Shown here: one piece after another, positions 51,591-58,900 of the stretch
How the letters are laid out: each line of letters begins with the position of its first letter
How positions within the stretch are numbered: the first letter of the stretch is position 1
Origin: Bacillota bacterium
GTDB lineage: Bacteria > Bacillota > Bacilli > Paenibacillales > NBRC-103111
Assembly (NCBI GenBank): GCA_023386955.1
Contig: JAEWIS010000060.1
Coordinates: 62,001-126,000 of the forward strand
Direction: 5' to 3'
DNA length: 64,000 nucleotides
Translations under genes and position numbers: made by a program
Notes under the pieces: model-generated
Told to the model about the DNA's origin: nothing
What the model saw: the letters and a program-made list of their open reading frames with translations, nothing else
Databases searched by the model: none

Positions 51591-52769
51591 GTGATCGGCA
51601 AACCCCGGTTGATTGACCCGTCCCTGATGATACGCAAGACATACCGCAAGACTTTGGAGATCCGAAACCGACAGGTAACCGTTGAAGTGGAGGATGCCCT
51701 GTATGCACCCGCGGTGGAGGGGGAGGAGCCCCAGCTTGCGGATGAGCCACTGGTGGCCCAGATGCTCAGGGGTATTGCCGCGGCTGTGGCCCATAATGCC
51801 TCTCCATATAATCCTGTGCCGCAGCGGATTGTTATTTCTCATGGGGCTGCCGAAGGGGAGCCTGGGCATGCTGCCGGAGAGGGCGCAGCCGGTCCGGTGT
51901 CCTCCGGTGGAGGAATGGGGCGGCAGCCTGCGGAAGCGGCTCTTCCCATGCAAGCCCCTTCCGGCTTATGGTCCGCCTGTATGCCCCGCTGGACGCTGGA
52001 CGAGGTGAGCCTGAATCCGGAGGCCAGGAGCCATCTGGAGGCGGCTCTGGTTATGATCCGTCATAGGGAGAAGCTGTTTGGGGAATGGGGGCTGGAGGAG
52101 TCCCATTTTGACGGGCGGGCGGTGGTGTTGAACTTCTATGGGCCTCCCGGTACGGGGAAAAGCATGACTGCCGAGGCGTTGGCGGGCACGCTGGGCCGCC
52201 AGGTGCTGCTGGTGAATTATGCGGAGCTGGAGTCCAAGTTTGTGGGAGAAACGCCGAAGAATATCAAGTCGGTGTTCGCCGCCGCATCCGGTGCGGGAGC
52301 GGTGCTGGTGTTCGACGAAGCGGATTCCTTCCTGGGCAAACGCCTGACCCATGTCCAGCAATCCTCCGACTACGGCGTGAATATCAGCCGCAGTGTGATG
52401 CTTTTGGAGCTGGAGCGTTTTGACGGGGTGGTGGTGTTCACTACCAACCTGCTGCAAAATTATGACGACGCCTTCCGCCGCCGTATATTGGCCCAGATCG
52501 CCTTCCGGTACCCCGATGAGTCGGAGCGTACGGGTATTTGGGAGACCCATTTGCCCAGCAGGCTGCCATTGGGTGAGGGGGTTAGTCCTGCGGTGCTGGC
52601 GGCGGCTTTTGACCATATGACGGGAGCGGATATCAAGGACATAGTGCTGTACGCCTCCGCTTTATGCTTGAAGGAGGGCGGCACGGCAGTGGAGCTGGAT
52701 CATTTCCGCCAGGCTGCCGAGTATGTGGCCTCGCGCTATGTCCGGGAGGAAGACGGACCGGAGCATTGA
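51591..52769 (+). CDS. AAA family ATPase
   Basis: The 392-residue protein has a single AAA module at residues ~150-350: Walker A FYGPPGTGKSMTAEALAG, Walker B AVLVFDEADSFLGKR, sensor-1 FTTNLLQNYDDAFRRRI with the arginine finger, and an alpha-helical lid. It resembles FtsH/Cdc48-type or ATP-dependent protease ATPases but has no protease domain. The first ~130 residues (helical, with a Gly/Ala linker) match no family I recognise. GTG 51591 is chosen because AAGGAGG is seven bases upstream; ATG 51585 touches that site. Target unknown. A MITE lies 15 bases after its stop. Confidence 0.83.
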   Translation: MIGKPRLIDPSLMIRKTYRKTLEIRNRQVTVEVEDALYAPAVEGEEPQLADEPLVAQMLRGIAAAVAHNASPYNPVPQRIVISHGAAEGEPGHAAGEGAAGPVSSGGGMGRQPAEAALPMQAPSGLWSACMPRWTLDEVSLNPEARSHLEAALVMIRHREKLFGEWGLEESHFDGRAVVLNFYGPPGTGKSMTAEALAGTLGRQVLLVNYAELESKFVGETPKNIKSVFAAASGAGAVLVFDEADSFLGKRLTHVQQSSDYGVNISRSVMLLELERFDGVVVFTTNLLQNYDDAFRRRILAQIAFRYPDESERTGIWETHLPSRLPLGEGVSPAVLAAAFDHMTGADIKDIVLYASALCLKEGGTAVELDHFRQAAEYVASRYVREEDGPEH

Positions 52770-52784
52770 GGGTTGGTCTTTTGC

Positions 52785-52950
52785 TAGGGTGTGTTTGAAA
52801 ACTCCGAGGGGAGCAAATTTTAGCGAATTTTCGTTCCAGGCAAGGCACTTTCCCGCAGGCGTACCGGGGGGTACGTCAAGGGGATGTAACGAAGTAAGGG
52901 GCGAAAAGGCGTTAAAAGGTGCCCTCAAGCGAGTTTTCAGACACACCCTA
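52785..52950. mobile_element. MITE-like element with TA target duplication
   Basis: The ~162-bp element is bounded by inverted repeats. The left end is GGGTGTGTTTGAAAACTC and the right end, read inward, is GGGTGTGTCTGAAAACTC, 17 of 18 identical. TA dinucleotides flank both ends (52785-52786 and 52949-52950), as expected for IS630/mariner-type insertion. The interior continues as an imperfect inverted repeat and contains a GTACC/GGTAC palindrome near 52861-52874. It has no open reading frame of note, so it would need a transposase supplied elsewhere. It sits between the AAA ATPase and patatin genes. Confidence 0.75.
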
Positions 52951-53022
52951 AGGGTGCATTGGCCTTCATCTTGTGGAATAATAGAAGCATGTGTCTGAAC
53001 CTAGCAGAAAGAAGGGATTGCT

Positions 53023-53895
53023 TTGGAACGGGTAGGGTTGGTGCTGGAAGGCGGAGGGATGCGGGGTGTGTATACGGGAGGCGCATTGGAATGTTTCCTG
53101 GAGCACGGCATCCGGGTGCCGTATGTCATTGGTGTTTCGGCGGGAGCCTGCAACGCGGCCTCTTATATCTCCGGCCAAAAAGGGCGCAACAAGACGGTTA
53201 CCATTGATTATGTATCCCATCCCCGTTATGTGGGCGTCCGCAATCTGTTCCGGGAGAAGAGTATCTTCGGCTGGAGTCTGATTTTTGACGAGCTGCCTAA
53301 CAAGCTGGTGCCCTTCGATTACGACTCCTTCTACAGAGATCCGGGCAGCCTGTGGGTGGGCATGACGGATGCGGTGTCGGGGCAGGCCTTCTATATGGAA
53401 AAGAGAGAGACGGAGCAGGCCGGAAATATTCTCGATATTATCCGGGCCTCGAGCAGTCTGCCCTTCGTATCTCCGCCGGTGCTGGCCGGGGACCGGGTGC
53501 TGTTCGATGGGGGGATCAGCGATCCGATTCCCGTGGGCAAGTCGATGGCCGACGGGAACGACCTGCACATCATCATCTCCACAAAACCTGCCGGCTACCG
53601 GAAGACCCCCTTCAAGCACGGCTGGCTGGCCCGCCGGATGTACGGTAAGTACCCGGGTCTGGTGGATGCGCTGGAGAATCGGTATCAGGTTTATAACCAG
53701 TCCATGGAGCTGGCGGAGGAGCTGGAGCGCCAGGGTAAGGCGGTTCTCATCCGGCCCTCGGCCCATATTGAGGTGGGGCGGATGACCAAGGATCCGGTTA
53801 AGCTTACGGAGCTGTATGAGCTTGGGTACAGGGATGCGGAGGCCCAGCTCGCTCGGGTCAAGATATGGACGGAAACGCCTGCAGCACTGGCGTAA
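53023..53895 (+). CDS. Patatin-like phospholipase
   Basis: The 290-residue Ser-Asp dyad hydrolase shows all patatin motifs: the oxyanion loop LEGGGMRGVYTGGAL, nucleophile Ser in GVSAGACNA, and the Asp in LFDGGISDPIPVG. It is the YjjU/RssA-like bacterial group, which acts on phospholipids. The start is TTG 53023, about six bases after AGAAGGGA. No signal peptide is visible. The MITE ends 72 bases upstream and may carry or interrupt its promoter. Confidence 0.9.
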   Translation: MERVGLVLEGGGMRGVYTGGALECFLEHGIRVPYVIGVSAGACNAASYISGQKGRNKTVTIDYVSHPRYVGVRNLFREKSIFGWSLIFDELPNKLVPFDYDSFYRDPGSLWVGMTDAVSGQAFYMEKRETEQAGNILDIIRASSSLPFVSPPVLAGDRVLFDGGISDPIPVGKSMADGNDLHIIISTKPAGYRKTPFKHGWLARRMYGKYPGLVDALENRYQVYNQSMELAEELERQGKAVLIRPSAHIEVGRMTKDPVKLTELYELGYRDAEAQLARVKIWTETPAALA

Positions 53896-53901
53896 ACATA
53901 G

Positions 53902-53941
53902 AAGGACCTGTGCCATGGAAGTGGCGCAGGTCCTTTTTTTG
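53902..53941 (+). terminator. Terminator of the patatin gene
   Basis: AAGGACCTGTGCC pairs with GGCGCAGGTCCTT and a T7 run follows. Confidence 0.9.
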
Positions 53942-53997
53942 AAGCTGATCATACCTCGTTTTGTTGGGCCAGGCTTATAGCGTTCCCGCCAATGCGC

Positions 53998-54183
53998 CTA
54001 ACGGACCTACGGTACGTTATTTCCCCAGAATACCCTTATCCGCATTTTTCGCGGACACAGGAGACGTTATTTGGCTATTCCAGGTCACCCACAGCGGCTT
54101 TTTGGCCGAATAAAGGAACGTGGGTCCGTTAGTTTGTGAATTGGCCGATTTTCGGCTCATTAACGGAACCAGGGGCCGTTAGC
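53998..54183. repeat. Palindromic TAACGG/CCGTTA repeats, locus C (four copies)
   Basis: The 538-base gap between the convergent patatin and MFS genes holds four further elements. Plus-strand copies start at 53998 and 54051 (the second lacks the first arm but keeps the CGTTATTTGGC end). A minus-strand copy lies at 54104-54132, and a perfect TAACGG/CCGTTA copy at 54161-54182. The arrangement of outward and inward copies resembles loci A and B. Confidence 0.78.
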
Positions 54184-54185
54184 GC

Positions 54186-54420
54186 ACGTCCGGTGATGGA
54201 GCGAGCAAGTGTCGGCAAATGTCCGGTCATGGAGCAAGCTGGTGTTGCGTATGAGCGGTGATGGAGAGAGCATGTTTGCGCATATCCAGCGATGGCAGGT
54301 CCGGTTAGCGAATACCAAAGCTGCTACGTGTCCCGTTAGCACATGTTCTGCGATGGTACGTCCAGTTGGCCCATGGCCAGTTGTGGCGCGTGTCCGGTTA
54401 TCGTATGACCGGTGGTGGCA
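54186..54420. repeat. Degenerate 30-33-bp tandem repeat
   Basis: Units headed by GTCCGGT(G/C)ATGG or variants start near 54188, 54221, 54253, 54285, 54299, 54330, 54360 and 54392, mostly 30-33 bases apart. An open frame crosses it on the minus strand but has no ribosome binding site and only reflects the period. It follows directly on the palindromic repeats of locus C. The 3' end of the MFS gene lies a few bases beyond. Confidence 0.6.
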
Positions 54421-54433
54421 GCATCGGTCAGCA

Positions 54434-55681
54434 TCAGCCCGACAGGCCTTGTCCGCCCGTTGCCGCGGACAGACTTTGCCTTGCCGCCTGGCGGTTCCAG
54501 GCGGAATGGGCCCAATAGGCTCCGGCGGAAACCAGCGCAGCTGCCAGAGCAAGCCACGTTACCGGCGGCAGCCCGCCTGCATCATATAAGCTGCCCATCA
54601 CATAGGGGCCGATCACCCGGCCTCCCGAGCCAATGCCGCCGGCCAGGCCAATGTAGAAGGGGGCGTGAGCGCCGCCATGCTCCGATAAGTAGGCAGGTAT
54701 TGCCGGGGAAATAAGCATCTCGCCCAAGGTGGCGAGTATCATCCCCAGCACCATGCCGGGGTAGCTTTGCATCAGCAGGATACACGCATATCCGGCCGCA
54801 TAAAACAGACTGCTGGCGGTCATCTGGGCGGAGACGGTGCGGGTCAGATACCGTTTGATAAGTCCCAGCAACGGTTGAGCCACGAAGATAAGCACCCCAT
54901 TCAGTGTCCACAGAAACCCGTAATATCTCTTGGGCATCCCCTCACCCACAATAAAGGGAGACACCCCGGTGTTCCAGATGGAGTTGCCGATATGAAGCAG
55001 GAGAGCGCCGCTGGCCAGGAGAAGATACAGCCGGACATTGCTTAGCAGCGCCCATGTCCCCGGGCTTCCCGCCTTGTTATGGGAGGATGCCGCGGAAGCC
55101 CCCGTACCCTGGGTCACATCCGTGGATTTCAGATAAAACAGGAAGAATACGGCAAAGAAGGCGGAGGTTGCCCCGTTGGCCATAAAGCTGAGGTGGTAGG
55201 AAAAGTCCGCCAGAAAGCCGCTCAGCGCTGTGCCCAGAGCCACGCCGATATTATTGGCCACATAGATAATGTTGAATATTTCCGCCCGACGTTCCGTAAA
55301 GCGAAAGCCGATGTACGATTGGATGGCCGGCAGCGACATGGAATTAAACAGGCCGATCAGCCACATGGCACCGATGAAAAGCTGCCAGTTGCCGCTTAGG
55401 AGAGGCAGAACCAGCAGGACGGAGGCATTCAGCGCCAAGGACCCGGTAACCAGCCGTTTGACGCCAACCCGGTGATACAGAGCGCCGCCCAACAGCTGCC
55501 CGATGATGCCGCCCAGCGACTGGACCAATATGGCGAGTCCCGCATCAGCGAGGCTGCGGCCCAGCTCGTCGAACACATACATGGAAACCAGCGGCCACAT
55601 CAGGGCTCCGCCGGTGGTGTTAATGAGGCTGGCGATCAGGAACACATTCAATTCTTTTGGATTGCGGCGTAACGGATTCAT
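54434..55681 (-). CDS. Major facilitator superfamily transporter
   Basis: The 415-residue membrane protein has about 12 helices. The loop 2-3 motif reads GGALYHRVGVKRLV, a weakened motif A, and helix 5 contains VANNIGVALGTALSGFL (motif C-like), typical of drug/proton antiporters of the MdtH/YfcJ type. It is a single gene with its own promoter (TTGACA-N17-TAGACT, minus strand). Substrate unknown. Its 3' end abuts the tandem repeat. Confidence 0.85.
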   Translation of the reverse strand: MNPLRRNPKELNVFLIASLINTTGGALMWPLVSMYVFDELGRSLADAGLAILVQSLGGIIGQLLGGALYHRVGVKRLVTGSLALNASVLLVLPLLSGNWQLFIGAMWLIGLFNSMSLPAIQSYIGFRFTERRAEIFNIIYVANNIGVALGTALSGFLADFSYHLSFMANGATSAFFAVFFLFYLKSTDVTQGTGASAASSHNKAGSPGTWALLSNVRLYLLLASGALLLHIGNSIWNTGVSPFIVGEGMPKRYYGFLWTLNGVLIFVAQPLLGLIKRYLTRTVSAQMTASSLFYAAGYACILLMQSYPGMVLGMILATLGEMLISPAIPAYLSEHGGAHAPFYIGLAGGIGSGGRVIGPYVMGSLYDAGGLPPVTWLALAAALVSAGAYWAHSAWNRQAARQSLSAATGGQGLSG

Positions 55682-55756
55682 GACCGGTTCTACTCCTATT
55701 CAGTACAGAATCCTCCAAGAATTCCGTGAAATTAAACAAAGGTCAAACATTATCCT

Positions 55757-55785
55757 AGTCTACTTCGGTGCCTGGGGGATGTCAA
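55757..55785 (-). promoter_or_regulatory. Predicted sigma-A promoter of the MFS gene
   Basis: On the minus strand, TTGACA (55780-55785) and TAGACT (55757-55762) are separated by 17 bases, about 75 bases upstream of the start codon. Confidence 0.6.
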
Positions 55786-55876
55786 TGCTTCCAGGCGGCC
55801 TGCGTTGCCCCAAAATCACCCACAAGCGGAGGCAAGCTGGGAAGCGAGTGCCGCTTACTTATAGCCGGCACTTCAT

Positions 55877-55912
55877 AAAAAAAGAACCGCCGGATTGCCC
55901 GGCAGTTCTTTT
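55877..55912 (-). terminator. Terminator of the 1,921-residue repeat-protein gene
   Basis: On the minus strand AGAACTGCCGG pairs with CCGGCGGTTCT and a T7 run follows. The rest of the 55682-55938 gap holds the MFS promoter and nothing else recognised. Confidence 0.9.
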
Positions 55913-55938
55913 CGCTATCTCCGGAATAAGAGGCCATC

Positions 55939-58900
55939 TTACTCCTCCGGCTCCTCCTCATCCAGCAGCACCACATCCAAATAGGTCGTCTGATTGTTGT
56001 TAATGATGAACCCAACCCGTTTGGACTGCTTGCCCGGGAAGGAGAATAAGGCACCCAGCGTGCCCGCAGGCAGATTGGACAGGCTGTATTGCCCGCTTTC
56101 GTTGCTGATGACAGACCGCATGAAGGTAAAGGCCTCCCGCAATCCTCCGTTACCATTGCCGGAAGAGGGCTGCGGACGGAATGCCTGAACCTGAGCTGTC
56201 TGCCGGGCTTCGTTAGGCAGGAATACCTCGGACAGGGCCTCATACAGCATCCGGCCGTTCTGGTCGAAGATCCGTCCCATCAAGGTGCCGAAGGCTGTGG
56301 GAACCTGCAGGTTTAACCGGACAACCCCGCTGGGAGGTACTGTTATGAGTGCAGCCGTAGAACCATAGGATTGGCCCGAAACAGAGATGATATAAGTGCC
56401 TTGGGGCAGATTGTTGATAGAATACAAACCCTCCGCATCGCTGGCTACGGATACCAGAAAGACCCGCGACTCAGTAAAGGCGGTAATAATCATATTGGAA
56501 ACCGGTGCCCCGGTTTGCTGGTTCTGCACCTCTCCGATGATAGCGGCCTTGTTAGCCGGGAGTGTCAAATCCACCCGCAGGGTGCTTTCATTAGGGACAG
56601 CCACATCCACCAATTGATACTCACGTCCGTCCGCCACCCCTACCACATGAAGCAGACCTCCGGGAGTCCCTGTTCCGGTGCCTACAGAAAACCGGCCTTC
56701 GTTGTCAGCTGCCCCTTGCCCCACAATCACCCCGTTGGGATCGGTAGCAACCACCAGTGACCCGGGCAGCTTGGTTCCGTTCTCATTGGTAACATCGCCG
56801 ATAATAATGCTGCTGGTGCGGGCCAGGGGAAAGTCCCGGCGTACCGTTTCGCCCCGTCCGACAAAAAAGGAGGACTGGGTGGCAACAAATCCGATTTCCG
56901 AAATATTGACCACATAATTGCCGGCAGGAAGGTTGTCAATCAGGAAAACCCCCTCCGCATCCGTGGAGCCAAGCCCCGCTACCTGGGCGAAGTTGTTGAG
57001 GTGGCGGACGAAGATGCCGATGCTGTTTAGCGGTGCACCCGTTGCCTTGTCGGTAATGCGTCCGGTAAACGAACCCGGCAGGGGCTGCAGGGTGAAGCTG
57101 GCTTTGGTAGATTCGCCTGGGCCAACAGTGAAGGTGCCGTTTTGCAGGGCAAAACCCTGGGCGGTGGCGAAGCTGAGGTACCGTCCCGGAGACAGGAGAC
57201 GGAAAGCATAGCTGCCGGATATGTCGCTGATGAGGGTGGCGAAGGTCTCCTGGGCATCGGTCAGCAGTGTGACCTCAGCTCCGGCAATGGCCGACCCGTC
57301 CTCGATATTGGTGACAAACCCGAATACAGCTCCGGGCAATGGCTCCAGCTCCACTCTCAGGAAGGTTGTGGCGAACCCGGCTCCGGCCAGAATCCCGCTG
57401 GTAAACGTTCCGTAGCCGTCAGCCGTAACCGTTAATACCCGTCTCCCTGCGGAAATGGAATCAAACATAAATTGCCCCAATTGGTCGGTGAAGGTGGTGT
57501 CGATGGGCAGTGTCGTGCGGCTGTTTACCGTTACCAGGGCGCCGACAATGGGGAGCCGGGTGACGGCATCGGTGACAATGCCGCTGACGAAGGACAGGAC
57601 GGGCACCAGGCGGAATACGATCAGTTTCAATTCTCCGGGTCCCAACAGGACCGTCTGGGAGTCTGTGGCATGGTCCTCAGCCGTAGCGCTGAGGCTGTAG
57701 ATATCCGGGGCCAGATCCTCAAGGACAAAACGCCCGCTGCTGTCGGCAAACAAGGTCTGGATCAACGTGCCGCTTGAGGTAAACAGCTTGATATAGGTGT
57801 TGTTGCTGGTCAACTCCGCATCGTCTACGGTCAACACCTGGCCCCGGATGGTGCCTGGCTGAGCCGCCAGCATAACCGAGGCATTGGTAATCTGGTCGCT
57901 CTCCACAATGGCGCCGATAAAGCCGGTTTGATAACCGGGGGCAAATACCGTCAGTGCATAGGAGGAGGGGGCCAGATCATTCACGAGAAATTCCCCGAAC
58001 TGGCTGGTGGTAACCGCAGCCACACTCAAGCCGGAGGCTTCGGAGAACCGTATGTTTACCTCGGCTCCGTTAATGGGCAGATCGGTGGCCAAGTCCGTCA
58101 CCAAACCGCTTATCCCGCCGGGATTGGGGGAAAGGACAAAGTCAATACCCGCCAGCTCCTGGCCCGGCTGGAGCTGGACGGCAAGAGATTCTGACGCAAA
58201 ACCCGGAGCGGAGGTAACCAGACTGAGTATGCCGGCGGGCAGCTCTCCGATAAAGTAACGTCCGGCGCTGTCGGACTGCGCTCTTCCGCGCGGCGATTCA
58301 TTCCGGTCCAGAACCTGGACCACGGCATTCGGAAGGGGACGGCCGTCAGCGGCGGTGATTGTCCCGGATACCGTTCCAGGGTTGGGGAACAGCTGGATGA
58401 TGCAATTGGCCGTTTGCCCGGGAGTGACCAAGGCACCAACCGGTCCCGAGGAGTAAGCCACGGCATGGGCATTGAGAATGTACTGGGAGGCAGCCAGGTT
58501 AGTAAAGCGGAAGGTGCCGTCCTCTTGGGAGTAGACGGAGCTGACAGGCGTATTCTGCAGGGTGAACAGCTGAACCAGAATACGGGGAACCGGCGGCTCC
58601 ACCCTGCCTTCGATGCTTCCTGGCAGCTGATCCAGCAGAATATCCGTTTGGGTAACAGTGTCGGGTTTGATAATGGCGCCCGTCTGCACAATATTGTAAT
58701 TTTGGGCCTGGGTAAGCACCACATAGCTCCCCGGCCGGAGGCCGTCAATTTGGTAAAAACCGTTCTGGTCTGTCATGGCGATGCCGAGAACGATGCCGTT
58801 TTGGGTCACTGCCTTGACCATAGCCCCTCCTATAGGAAGCCGTGATTGCCTATCGGCAATGGTTCCCTGGATAAAGCCGGGAAGAGGAGCCAGCACGATT

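Noticed and set aside
54160..54552. Minus-strand open frame through the locus C tandem repeat
   Set aside because: It overlaps the 3' end of the MFS gene on the same strand in another frame, lacks a ribosome binding site and only reflects the repeat period.
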